Source: Paralithodes platypus
Taxonomy: Eukaryota; Arthropoda; Malacostraca; Decapoda; Lithodidae
Direction of reading: 5' to 3'
Assembly (NCBI GenBank): GCA_032716605.1
Contig: CM064518.1
Span: forward strand, 39,898,113-39,962,112
Length of the DNA: 64,000 bases
Shown: one piece after another, positions 53,462 to 62,753 of the stretch
Numbering within the stretch: the first letter of the stretch is position 1
Layout: each line of letters starts with the position of its first letter
The notes under the pieces: model-generated
Databases searched by the model: none
What the model saw: the letters and a program-made list of their open reading frames with translations, nothing else
Told to the model about the DNA's origin: nothing
Program-made: the position numbers and the translations under genes

Positions 53462-53951
53462 TATAAGTAATAAGTAACAAGTGTTAGTTACATTTTACGT
53501 ATTCATGAAACAGATCCAATACGTAACAACAGCTAGATTTTACCGGTTCAGGATAGGGCATACAACTCCAATACGTAAAAACTAAAAATCGGAAATGTTT
53601 TCGCAGAGTGAACAAACATAATTTTCTGACCTAGTTTAAGATACAAATCCAATACGTAAAAACAGCAAGCATAAGTAATAAGTAACTAGTTTTAATCACA
53701 TTTTACGTATTCAAAATACAAATCCAATACGTAAAATCAGCCAGAACAAGTAAATAGTTTTAGTTACATTTTACGTATTCAAGATACAGATCCAATACGT
53801 AAAAACAACTAGAATAAAAGTTGGCACTTCATATCAATAAGTAATAAGTAAATAGGTTTAGTTACATTTTACGTATTCAAGATACAAATCCAATAAGTAA
53901 AAACAGCTAGATATTACCGATTCAAAATGAGAGAAGTCCTATCGTGACTTG

Positions 53952-54890
53952 ATAATAATAATAATAATAATAATATTTATTCAGTTAGCATTTTAGAGTT
54001 GGTACCACATAATATGTTACAAATATGACATGTACCAACCTTGCATAATTCCAACTAAGGATAGCCCAATAAGGCCGTTAGGCGTATTTCCATTGGGGTC
54101 CTTGTGGGATTAGGTTAGCTGGGGAACAGGGGAGGATAAAAGAAATAGATACATTTGAGAAAGTATTTCTAGGGGGTTATTTTAAGATACCTTACATCCT
54201 ATAGTATATATCAGTAATCCGTAATCAGTAATCATTTCAGTTTGTTTTGCCTATCTCTTATGTCGTATTTAGTAGTAGACATAAGCTTGGTGCTCCCTTC
54301 TCGCAGCTGTCCGGTTCAGGTGCTCCTTCAGGCTACGTCTGAAGGAATACAGTTTTCTCTTTTCACGGACTGACTGGGGTAGGTCGTTCCAGTCTTTGAT
54401 GGCAGTGAAGAAGAATGTTTGCTTACCCTGTCCTTGGATTCTCGGAACCGTAAATTTAAACATCCTATTTCTCGTATTATGACCACTCCTCTCATTTGCT
54501 TTAACAAAATCACTCTTTAGATACTCTGGAGCTCTGTCATAGAATATCTTAAAGGCATTAGTGAGCCTGATTTGTTTGGCCCTGTCAGAGACATTGAGCA
54601 TACCTAGTGACTGAAGTTGTTCCTGATCAACATGCGAGCTGGGTCCTAGGTTCAGCATTAACCTAACCATTTTATTTTGAGTGACCTGAAGTTTGTGCTG
54701 TGCTGATTTAGATGATGCAGAGTACCAGGATAACACAGAATAGTCAAAATTACATTGAACAAGCGCTTGGCAAAGGGTCTTTTTGGTCGCCGCTGGCAAG
54801 CATCCCACCTGTCTGTACAGGTATTTCACTATACATTCTCTGCCGGAGAAACACTCTCTATAGTCACCTAACACTGGAAAATAATAAAAC
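53952..54890 (-). mobile_element. LINE-L 3' part with (TTA)n tail
   Basis: The minus strand carries a coding segment (54874-54269), a 3' UTR of about 290 bp with an AATAAA near the end, and a (TTA)n tail (53952-53974). Short repeated tails of this kind are typical of CR1/L2-group LINEs. The 5' part is missing. Confidence 0.8.
54269..54874 (-). pseudogene. LINE-L C-terminal region (open, 201 codons)
   Basis: The frame is intact for 201 codons: KYLYRQVGCLPAATKKTLCQ, ALVQCNFDYSVLSWYSASS, LQVTQNKMVRLMLNLGPSSH, RLTNAFKIFYDRAPEYLKSD, NTRNRMFKFTVPRIQGQG, FFFTAIKDWNDLPQSVREK and YSFRRSLKEHL. The order (FDY, W, QNK, NTRN, F..A..WN-LP, F+..LK..L) is that of the region after the RT in CR1/L2-group LINEs. 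No endonuclease or RT core remains, so it cannot move on its own. Compared with relatives a short segment near the start seems deleted. Confidence 0.82.
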
Positions 54891-55170
54891 GAAAATTACT
54901 GTTTTTACCTATTTGATAGATTTTACCTATTCAATAAGTAATAAGTAACTAGTTGCAAATCCAATACGTAAAAACAGCTAGATTATATCGATTCTGGATA
55001 CAACTCCCAATACGTAAAAACAGCTAATTTTACAGATTCAAAATGAGATGAGTCCTATCGTGACTTGATAGCATTTCACTGTACATTTTTTGCCTGGGAA
55101 ACTCTGTAGCCACCTAACACAGTACACTGGAAAATAATAATAAAACGAAAAGTAATGTTTTTACGTATTC

Positions 55171-55555
55171 GATAGAACGAGTGTGTGTGAGTGAGTCGGG
55201 TGGTAGGAGGGTGGAGGGAGGGAGGGGTGATTGATAAGAAGTAACGCTCTATATATCGCCTAAAAAGCACTTTTATGGCTTCACCTGCGCACAAACATGA
55301 GTAATGCAGCCCATGTGAATAATATACACCGATAAATCAAGCGCAGAGAGGCATGAGGTTGAATAATAGGAGAAATAACAGCCAGCAAAGGAGACTGGAG
55401 GGTGGCGCGGGGAGGAAGGTGTTAGGTTACAGTGGGTATGCGCGCGAATCTCGACCTCATAGACTCCTTCTGGTCAGCTTCTGTTATTATTCTATATATG
55501 TACACCAATATAGTGCTTGATAGGCATAGTGGATGGAATTTTGGTCAGCACTAAC
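55171..55555. other. no gene seen
   Basis: GTGAGTGAGTCGGGTGG-type G-rich sequence at 55170-55225 and unique-looking sequence. Nothing recognised. Confidence 0.4.
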
Positions 55556-55632
55556 AATGAATTATTATGTTCCTTCCAACAACCAACCATACTCCTAAAA
55601 TCGATTAATGAAATTTACAAACACATGTGACA
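55556..55632 (-). mobile_element. tRNA-derived SINE body, second copy
   Basis: The plus strand reads TGAATTATTATGTTCCTTCC, AACAACCAACCATACTCCTA, GATTAATGAAATTTACAAAC and ACATGTG, matching 42546-42620. The tRNA-like head is absent. Confidence 0.65.
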
Positions 55633-55790
55633 TGTTAGAAACACGTTATAACATTACAAAAAATATATGCACTATTTGCTTGCAACTCCTGAATGAAAGG
55701 TAATTTGTTTGCTTTACGTGTACATTTTTGAAGTGTTTGTTCGTAATGACATAATTATATGTTGTGTAGAAATCTTAAACATACGAAATA

Positions 55791-55816
55791 CCTCGATATA
55801 CACAAGTGTATCGAGG
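55791..55816. repeat. short inverted repeat
   Basis: CCTCGATATACAC-AA-GTGTATCGAGG, an 11-bp stem with one bulge. Confidence 0.6.
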
Positions 55817-55987
55817 TTATAGATGCTGATGCGCCAGCCCAAAGAGAGGTTATAGATAATCTATGTGAGCTAAACAGAAAAAGGACAGAGGTCTATGGAC
55901 TGGAAAGTGCATCATAAACAGCTAAATATAACAGACAGGGAATAAGTGGTTGGGGAGGCCAGAAGGTGTGACATCGGAAAAAACAAA

Positions 55988-56109
55988 TCATGAATATTCA
56001 TATAAGAAACCGGCAAGGTGGTCGGAAAGGGAAGCCTTGAAAGATGACAGGTCAGTCAGGGATACCAAATTAGGGGGCAGAAAGTTCCACAGAGACGTCA
56101 TATCTATGA
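55988..56109 (-). pseudogene. LINE-K C-terminal block
   Basis: Directly beyond the MITE the minus strand reads IIDMTSLWNFLPPNLVSLTD, LSSFKASLSDHLAGFLYEYS and a stop at 55988-55990. The W-N-x-L-P-P and F-K-x-x-L motifs are the final block of CR1/L2 proteins, confirming that LINE-K continues on both sides of the MITE. Confidence 0.8.
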
Positions 56110-56305
56110 TTAACCCCTTCTGTACCGACGATGCCTTTTTACTATTATTCTAGCTGTATTTATAAGATTTTATTCAGTTTAAGAAGGATCGATGGTAGTA
56201 AAAAGGGTTGAGTGAGATAATCGCTAGAGATCCTTCCTAAACTGCACACAATCGTCTAAATATAGCTAGAATAAAGTAAACAAGACGTCGCCGGTACAAA
56301 AGGGG
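56110..56305. mobile_element. family T MITE inside LINE-K
   Basis: A 188-bp element (56114-56301) starts CCCCTTCTGTACCGACGATG and ends GTCGCCGGTACAAAAGGGG. It is flanked by TTAA (56110-56113) and TTAC (56302-56305), the latter one mutation from TTAA. The inner inverted pair GATTTTATTCAGTTTAAGAA versus TCCTAAACTGCACACAATCG fits the family. Excision with one TTAA rejoins the LINE-K frame. Confidence 0.85.
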
Positions 56306-56820
56306 TTACAAATTCTGTAAGTTCAAGCTAGCATCTTGAACGGGCAATTTTATACAGGTTATCCCTGGTTGTAAAATATTGGGGACGATCAAAAACATAT
56401 TCAAAACTCAGGAGTAATTGAATAGAGACCATGAAATATTTGTCAATACTTAATACTCAATCATTCACTATAATTAAGATTTTCGAGACCCCTAACAGAT
56501 TTAGTCCAGCTTCTCTGTACAGACTCCAGTAGTTTTTGCAGTCTCCCAAATACCCAAGGTTCCATAAAGAGGAAAAGTATTCCAATATGGGAGATAAATA
56601 GTGGTATCATAAAGGAGGCATCCCGGTTGACAGTCGACCTCAGGACACTATGGGCGAGTCCTCCGGCCTTGTGGACAATATTAGAGATATGCTTATGAAA
56701 CTTGAGAGAGGAATCAATTAATATTCCTGGATCAGTTGAAGAGTCTCTAATTGGGATTAGGGAGTTGTTGAAATAGTATCTGCCAGAATGACCCAGATCG
56801 TCCGAATTAATTACGTTTCT
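56306..56820 (-). pseudogene. LINE-K post-RT region
   Basis: After a stop behind KCVHLRF the same frame reads STDPGILIDSSLKFHKHISN, IVHKAGGLAHSVLRSTVNRD, then, with changes, QKLLESVQRSWTKSVRGLEN and LNYSE. Beyond another stop come SIQLLLSFEYVFDRPQYFTT and LNLTEF-like codons. These match the thumb and beyond of CR1/L2 proteins. The last codon before the MITE is within a TTAA. Confidence 0.75.
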
Positions 56821-57630
56821 TCAAAATCTTAGGTGGACACATTTATCTGGGTTCATCGTTAGGCCCCAGGATTTAGAGACCTTGGCAAATAGATTAATAT
56901 TAGATTGACATGCAGACATACAATTAAGAAAATTTAGGTTATCATATTTGATTTTGACATATAGTTTTAAATCATCAGCAAATATTTTGGTAGAAGAGTT
57001 AACATTATGCGTAATATAATTGACGTATATAAGGAAAAGCAGGGGACCGAAGATAGAGCCTTGGGGGACTCCGCTTAGCACTTCCCTGGAAGAACTAGAA
57101 TTATTATAGACAACAACATACATGTTACAGTTATGAAGAAAGTCCCTAATCCAGTCCAGTAGGCATACCCTGCCCCTGATGCCCAAGCTGTAAAGTTTAG
57201 TAGGCCTAATCATAATGTCATGTCTGACCACATCGAAGGCCTTGGAATAATCAAACAAGATCAAATCAACGTTAGAACCTTGGTCCAGCCATCTGGTGAT
57301 GTCCTTGTAGGTGAGAACGAGTTGATCCTCGGTGAGTCTAAATCCAAATTGGTCCTTATTGAGAAGATCATTAGAGTCGATATATTCATAAATAAATGTA
57401 GTAATAATATGTTCCAAGGACTTTGAACAAATGGAAATTAGAGAGATTGATCTGTACATTAGTGGATCGTAGAGAGAACCCTTTTTGAAAATGGGGATAA
57501 ATGAAGAATTCTTCCAGACTGAAGGGAGGGTTCCAGAGACTAATGAGGCACGGTATATCAACAAGAGAGGATATGCAAGAGTGTGGACACAACATTTGAG
57601 TAGATGGGGGTGGATACCATCAGAACCCAT
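56821..57630 (-). pseudogene. LINE-K reverse transcriptase domain
   Basis: A 269-codon open frame: GSDGIHPHLLKCCVHTLAYP, PSVWKNSSFIPIFKKGSLYD, YRSISLISICSKSLEHII, LNKDQFGFRLTEDQLVLTYK, LILFDYSKAFDVVRHDIMI, LSGVPQGSIFGPLLFLIYVN, TKIFADDLKLYVKI and WGLTMNPDKCVHLRF. All RT blocks are present, including the F-A-D-D box and the first catalytic Asp in FDYSKAFD. The domain is the best-preserved coding stretch in the window. The element is dead because the flanking parts are broken. Confidence 0.9.
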
Positions 57631-57943
57631 CGAGGAGCAAATATCAAGTTTGCTGAGGACATACAGTATATTATGACATCGTTAAGATTAATATTAATAT
57701 CGGAGATTATACTGTCAGTTACCTAGTGAGAAGCAAGGGAGGTGGGAGCAGATGTTGGAAAAAAAAAAAAAACACACTGGCAAAGCAGGACACAAACAGC
57801 TCAGCCATGGTATGGCCCCTGGCTCCCTGCATCGTGAATGATATCCCCTGTAGAAGACTTAAGTGGGCCAATACTGGGTCTACCTACCTTCTTTTTCAGG
57901 ATATAGGAATGGAATATTTTGGAGTTGGTTGTAAGATGGTTGA

Positions 57944-58264
57944 TCAGTGAAGCCTCATACCATACCTGGACTGACTAAGGATGGCACAATTTTTGTTCTG
58001 GTAATTAATGTTTATAAACTGATCCAGGGCGTCCTTAGCCTCGCTAGAGTTTCGGCCAAAAATAGTACGATTTTCTGTATAATTTGTACATAATTTGTTC
58101 TGGCATTTTTTAATAATATAGATTATAGGGGGTCTGACAGGCCATGGGGGGCAAGAAAGGTTATTGAAACTCTTTATGGGGATAACACTGCCAATCAAGG
58201 CATAAACATGTCTGTAAAACGAGAAAATGTGAGCAAATTCGAAATCCCAATCAATATCTTCCAA
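57944..58264 (-). pseudogene. LINE-K linker between endonuclease and RT
   Basis: A 106-codon frame with DIDWDFEFAHIFSFYRHVYA, PPWPVRPPIIYIIKKCQNK and FININYQNKNCAILSQSRY. The RPPIIYIIKKCQNK and Y-x-R positions match the linker that precedes the RT in CR1/L2 elements (W.....LI..K...). It is separated from its neighbours by stops or frame changes. Confidence 0.7.
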
Positions 58265-58318
58265 AATTAGGTTAATCTCTCTGTAGTTACCTCTGTGCCA
58301 TATTCTGATATCAGTGGG

Positions 58319-58905
58319 CTAATCATTGGTAGTTTGGATCTGGAATATATAATTGGTGATAGCTGGGTTATGACCACAGTTGGGAAATGGAGGTAGTACT
58401 TGTGTTCCGCCAATTCGATTGTTCTCTGAGGTAAGAATCAGGTCCAGTATATTACCTGACGGGTGGAAAATGGGTTCTGTAATTAATTGAGTAAGTCCCA
58501 AGGATTTACAACAGTCAAGGAATGTTGTATCGAGTAAACTGAGACCTCTACGGATAAGATCACAAGACCATTTAATAGAAGGGAGGTTTAAGTCACCCAT
58601 GAGAACTGTTTCCTTATCTGAGAAAAACTCATAAATAAAGTCAAGTAATGTCTCATTATCTAAGGGGGTATAAGAAGGGGGGCGGTAAACTGTTATTATA
58701 TAAATATTATAGTCAGGTAGAAAAATATAAAGGGTATTTTGAAGGTCAACATTAATTTCAATATATTTTAAGGAACCTGACATATTTACAAACCCCATGC
58801 TTTGGGATATTGCCGTGAACATCTTTTCTTAGGACAGGTATAATTGGGGATGGAAATAGCGGCGCTGGCGAAAAAGGGGAGCAGCCAGGACACACTATAA
58901 TACCA
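58319..58905 (-). pseudogene. LINE-K endonuclease domain (EEP type)
   Basis: The enzyme would nick target DNA to prime reverse transcription. The minus strand reads LRKDVHGNIPKHGVCKYVRF in one frame (58830-58770), then after a frameshift LKYIEINVDLQNTLYIFLPD, IITVYRPPSYTPLDNETLLD, TVLMGDLNLPSIKWSCDLI, GNILDLILTSENNRIGG and PPFPNCGHNPAITNYIF. The YRPPS, GDLN(L/F)P and DLILT blocks are diagnostic of CR1/L2-type endonucleases. The final S-D-H box reads C-G-H, so a catalytic residue is altered. Confidence 0.85.
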
Positions 58906-58929
58906 AGAACTGAGCTATCATAATCGTAT

Positions 58930-59455
58930 TTTTTTTCTATGTGATTGAGGGAGGCAAAAGGCATAACTGCCTATAGCGAGTGCCTCCCCCATAGTTGAAA
59001 GAGTGACAGGGCCAAAATCAAGGGACGTTCGAGCCAAAATGCCTGGACACACGGAGTTTGAAGCAATTTAAGTCATAGGAAGCAGGAAAAACTGATTCTG
59101 GGAGAGAGTTCCAGAGCTCAGCTGTTGAGTAGAAGAAAGTTTGAGAGTAACGTTTCACTGTTGGGTTGGAGAGTTGCACAGAGTAGGGGTGGGATTGAGT
59201 TGCAAGACGGGTACCACGTGCCCTACGTAAAGGAGGTGGTATGCACTGGGATAGCTCTGAGGAACACTGATTATTATAGTAGCGATAGAATAGCGAGAGA
59301 GATGCAACATTGCGGCGGAGAGAGAGAGATTGCAGAGAGTTGGTGAGTGGACGGGAGTTAATGATACGAAAGGCCTTCCTTTCAACCTTGTCTAGGAGAG
59401 CGGTGTGAGAGGAACCTCCCCACACATGTGAACAATACTCAATACAAGGGCGCAC
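58930..59455 (-). mobile_element. LINE-J 3' part, antisense copy
   Basis: The minus strand carries an intact 145-codon frame (59455-59018): PCIEYCSHVWGGSSHTALLD, KAFRIINSRPLTNSLQSLSL, RRNVASLSLFYRYYNNQCSS, TFFYSTAELWNSLPESVFPA and FKLRVSRHFGSNVP. The 3' UTR follows, with GGCAGTTATGCC-TTTTGCCTCCC and a short A tail (T run at 58930-58938). It is very similar to 33390-33910. Its 5' truncation joins a family T MITE exactly. Confidence 0.85.
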
Positions 59456-59640
59456 TTGAAAGTGACATCCTTTTCATTATAATCTGGTAAATATTTGACG
59501 ACTTTATTCAACTTAAAAAGCTTCGAACTATCTCGCTTAACCATGCTTGCTACCACAGATCCTTCTTAAACTGCACAAAATTGTCTAAATATAGCTTGAA
59601 AGAAGTAAACAAACAAATTCGCCGGTACAGAAGGAGTTAA
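59456..59640. mobile_element. family T MITE lacking its left terminus
   Basis: TGACATCCTTTTCATTATAA, TTTGACGACTTTATTCAACT, GATCCTTCTTAAACTGCACA and TCGCCGGTACAGAAGGAGTTAA (TTAA at 59637-59640). The first dozen bases, including the left TTAA, are replaced by the LINE-J 5' end, as if LINE-J inserted at the MITE edge. Confidence 0.72.
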
Positions 59641-59764
59641 ATGTGAGTAGAAGCAGGAGGATTTTTACTTTTTCTCTAATGAAACATTTCGGTATCATGA
59701 CGATTATTTACATTATATTTCGGCTATCATTAGACGATCTCATTAAGCTTATCGGTGGTAAAAC

Positions 59765-60120
59765 AGGTTGTTGTAGTTCCCCAGACTTATCTGGCCGATC
59801 AGTCGACCCGAGTCTGGTAGACCGAAGCCGCTCCAGATGCTCGGGCCCTTGAAGGGGCCAGGGAGAAATGAGATTTGTCTCTGAGAGGGCAGTAGGGGAG
59901 GGGATCATCAGCCGACGAGCTCCCCCCCCGCCGCCCCCCCCCCCCCCCCCCCCGGGCTAAGGCCCTCACCGTCCACAGACCCCCTTGCAGTGCCACCCAA
60001 TCAGGCAATCTCGCCAGCACCTAGAAGGAACAGTAGTACAGGAAAAGAGACAGGCAGAGACGGCTAAGCTAGGTAGGGTAGAGGATGCCAAACCTCACTC
60101 TGGATAGAACCAGCCTTCAC
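59765..60120 (-). mobile_element. S1-type SINE with (AAC) tail, diverged
   Basis: The minus strand begins GGGTGAAGGCTGGTTCTATC, CAGAGTGAGGTTTGGCATCC and ACCTAGCTTAGCCGTCTCTG. It passes through a GC-rich body with a poly-C/G run and ends AGTCTGGGGAACTACAACAA. Head and tail follow S1 copies 1 and 2. The head is shared with the next SINE, which has another tail. Confidence 0.7.
59921..59953. repeat. poly-C run inside the SINE
   Basis: CCCCCCCCGCCGCC followed by about 20 C residues. Confidence 0.9.
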
Positions 60121-60235
60121 CCGTAATTTATGGTAGATTATACCCCATATTGATTTGCTTGATGTCTTTTATTAGTTGTAGAAAGTCGTCTAATGATAAC
60201 AGGAATATATTAAACAAGATGTCAGGTTACTGAAG

Positions 60236-60735
60236 GGTTACCATGACATCTGTTTCCATAATATTTTTGTTACCAATGAGAGCTGGTCCTATCCAGAGTG
60301 AGGTATGGCATTCTTTACCCATCCTTAGCCGTCTCTGTCCGGTTTTTTTTACTGTCCCACTTTTCCTTCTGGGGGCGGGTGGCTAGGAATCCTTCTCCCC
60401 TTGTAAAATTCACCTACTGGACGAGACAGAGAAAGGGGCGAGGGAAAGCGAAAGTGGTCCCGGACCCTAAGAACTGGAACTTTAAATGTTGTTTCTGTTC
60501 GGGCTCCGTCTCGAGTCGGCCACTCCCAGCTATGGGGTATGTGCCTGAGTATATACATTCATACCACTAAGTAATTATATACAGCTTAGGAAGTATCTCC
60601 AGCTATTGAAGGGGAAATTATATCTCAATTGTCTATAGCCTATCTACCTCTGATCTTTTCTAAATTTGATATCGTTTAATGACAGCCAGAATATATTGAA
60701 CAAATGACTCTTGATATACTGAAATGGTTAAATAT
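60236..60735. mobile_element. second family T MITE interrupted by a SINE
   Basis: The left end GTTACCATGACATCTGTTTC lies head to head with the right end of the previous MITE. The right part (TACAGCTTAGGAAGTATCTC, TTTGATATCGTTTAATGACA, GACTCTTGATATACTGAAAT, GGTTAA) runs to 60735. A plus-strand SINE fills 60275-60570. Confidence 0.6.
60275..60570 (+). mobile_element. chimeric SINE: S1-type head, LINE-A-type tail
   Basis: The head GAGAGCTGGTCCTATCCAGA, GTGAGGTATGGCATTCTTTA, CTTAGCCGTCTCTGTCCGG matches the head of the neighbouring SINE. The 3' end, TCTCGAGTCGGCCACTCCCA, GCTATGGGGTATGTGCCTGA and GTATATAC, matches the LINE-A terminus and the 44962 fragment rather than the (AAC) type. Confidence 0.7.
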
Positions 60736-61437
60736 CATCTTATTATTTGTTATCCTATATGTGGATCTCAGTCTGTGTGTCTATAGCACAATTATGCTTA
60801 AGTAATTTAATGATTACATAAGCATTGTTCCTATCAAGCCGTCTATTGTGTCTGTGACAGAAAAACAATATATATTAGCATAATTAATTACTTCGAGAGC
60901 TTATCCCCTGTTCAAATATAGCAAATAATATAGCCTACACATACATATAATACTCTGCGTATATATACTGTATATATATATATATATATATATTGTACAC
61001 ATAATGTACATGTTTTGGAAGCAAAACCCGAATTAATTTTGTTCAACTGCTATTATAATTGAGTGTTTGCTTTTTCCTTTACTTATTATGTTGAATTTAT
61101 TATGAATTATTGTGCATGCAGTTTGTTGTAAACATATACAACCTCATTTCACGTAAATCACGTAAAAACATAGCCAATTTTAGCTTTAGAACGCGATGTA
61201 ATTAAAATATATGTATACATTAAGCCATAAAAAATATGTTTTAAAACCTAAACTGCCCTTTCCTAACCCTCCTGAACCAATCCCAACAAGAGTGGACCCA
61301 GCTGGACCTATCCTAACGTAACCTAACCTAACGTTACATATTATCCAGCCAAGAATATTTTCCCCGGGCAGTATTTTTAGAATACAGGATCTCTAAAACC
61401 CAACCTCTGTAATCTATAGGGCCCCTGCCGCCCCTCT
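60736..61437. other. AT-rich sequence, no gene seen
   Basis: A TA tract lies at 60970-60992. CCTAACCTAACG near 61318 is only two TTAGG-type units, too few to call telomeric. Confidence 0.5.
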
Positions 61438-61439
61438 CC

Positions 61440-61476
61440 CGAGGCCACCGAGAGTAGGCTACTCTCGGTGGCCTCG
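61440..61476. repeat. perfect GC-rich palindrome (18-bp stem)
   Basis: CGAGGCCACCGAGAGTAG, one G, then CTACTCTCGGTGGCCTCG. The stem is perfect over 18 bp with a single central base, and each side is bordered by CCCCTCTCCC-like sequence. It could be a cruciform or, less likely, an assembly fold-back artefact. Confidence 0.85.
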
Positions 61477-62360
61477 CCTCTCCCCGCCTGGCTGTGTGTT
61501 CGTACGTGCGTTAGTCATGTGTATGTGTGTATGTGTGTTAATATTAGCTGAGCAGTTGCAGAAGGAATTGGCATTTCTCTCTAATTCACATTTCAATATG
61601 ATGACGTATATTTACATTTAATTATATGGGGTACTTATTACCGAAACTACCACTAATTATTTCTCAATATTTGAAGGCTATTATAGAATAAGGATGTTGC
61701 AAAGATCATATTAAAATGTGTTTCAACCTCCGGAGAAACATTTTATGTGCACTATATAAAGTACTGTAAAAACAAAAAACTCTCTCTACATGTCTCCCTA
61801 TTGACGGCAGTGAAAATCATATTAAGCCCCTTACTGTTAAAATAGATGCTGATTTCAATAATTTAGGGGGGGTGAGGGGGGGCTTTGTATCCAAAGGCAA
61901 ACAAAATTGTATATTTACTCTGAAAATGACTTACATCCGAGTGTTTTAAGATCGTTGGATAATGGGAGAAATAACATTTGCCGGGGATTGTAACTAATTT
62001 CAACTACTGTATAATGATGAAAACTACCTAAAACCAACACTAAAAACCATGGGAAAGTTAGTGGTAGTTTCGGTTATATTTTCCTATTATGGCTACTATT
62101 AGACGATTTTATTAGTCACGGGCTATTATACACACATGGGGACTGTTAAATGGAAGTAATACTAGTTTAGTAAGTTCAAATTATACAGTTCATGAAAAGG
62201 GTATCGGCGAACCATTTATTTTAACTGTAGGCTACACTCATAAAAAAGTAACACCAACAATTATACGTAAGAATACAGTAGAAACTGAAAATTATATTAG
62301 TTCCTTTCTTAACTCTACGGGATATACATCACCATTCTCACAATACCCTACTGCCTCTAT
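61477..62360. other. no gene seen; possible family T fragments
   Basis: TTCAATATGATGACGTATAT near 61589 and TATGGCTACTATTAGACGAT near 62091 look like MITE interior. A poly-G stretch lies at 61865-61885. Confidence 0.4.
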
Positions 62361-62369
62361 CCCTCCCTC

Positions 62370-62432
62370 TACACACACACACACATACATATATACATAC
62401 ATACATACATACACACACATACATACACACAC
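62370..62432. repeat. CA and CATA repeats
   Basis: CA repeat followed by about seven ATAC units and more CA. Confidence 0.9.
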
Positions 62433-62753
62433 GAGGGGTCGGGGGTTCAATCCCCGGCCGGGCGGAGACAAATTGGGCTTGTCTCCTTTCATGTGTTAGC
62501 CTCAGTTCACCTAGCTGTAAATAGGTACCTGGAATAAGTGGACGATGTTGTGACGTCCCATCTGGGGTTGGCAAAAATGGTACAAAGCGAGATGGGTATC
62601 ATATGGTTCACCTAAGCTGATGGCTACCTAAGCCTTCGGGCGAGACGGTACCGTCTATAGTGAGAATGGTACCATACAGATCCACCCTAAGCCTTCGTTT
62701 CCGATGTCGCCAATTGTCTAAATACAGACTACACACACATCCACAGCCATTCC
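62433..62753 (+). mobile_element. tRNA-related SINE, 5'-truncated at box B
   Basis: GGTTCAATCC (62444-62453) followed by CCGGCCGGGCGGAGACAAAT fits a tRNA T arm and 3' end; box A is missing. The body reads TTGGGCTTGTCTCCTTTCAT, GTTCACCTAGCTGTAAATAG, GTACCTGGAATAAGTGG, then the 180-bp segment shared with 23322-23502 (TAAGCCTTCGGGCGAGACGG, CCTTCGTTTCCGATGTCGCC). I recall this body style from decapod SINEs, which I cannot verify here. Confidence 0.75.

Larger units (their letters stand above)
52981..55170. repeat. array of TACGTA-containing units, invaded by transposons
   Basis: The phrase TTAGTTACATTTTACGTATT, then CAnGATACAAATCCAATACG and TAAAAACAGCTAGA recurs about eight times (near 52988, 53480, 53640, 53693, 53760, 53860, 54950, 55130). 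ACGTATTC and its complement make each unit partly palindromic. S1 copy 2 (53054-53461) and a LINE end (53952-54890) lie inside. A unit containing AGTCCTATCGTGACTTGATA occurs at 53935 and again at 55051. Confidence 0.7.
55988..58925 (-). mobile_element. LINE-K non-LTR retrotransposon (CR1/L2 group), antisense
   Basis: In minus-strand order: endonuclease (58900-58319), linker (58264-57944), RT (57630-56821), post-RT region (56820-56310) and a C-terminal block (56109-55988). A family T MITE lies at 56110-56305 and a LINE-J copy sits just upstream (58930-59455). Several stops and frameshifts. The 5' end is missing and no clear 3' tail is seen. Confidence 0.85.
59685..60240. mobile_element. family T MITE interrupted by a SINE
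   Basis: The left half (CATTTCGGTATCATGACGAT, GGCTATCATTAGACGATCTC, ATTAAGCTTA) ends at about 59764. The right half resumes at about 60121 (TTATTAGTTGTAGAAAGTCG, TCTAATGATAACAGGAATAT, GTCAGGTTACTGAAGGGTTA). Between them lies a minus-strand S1-type SINE. The two halves together give the usual MITE length. Confidence 0.65.
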
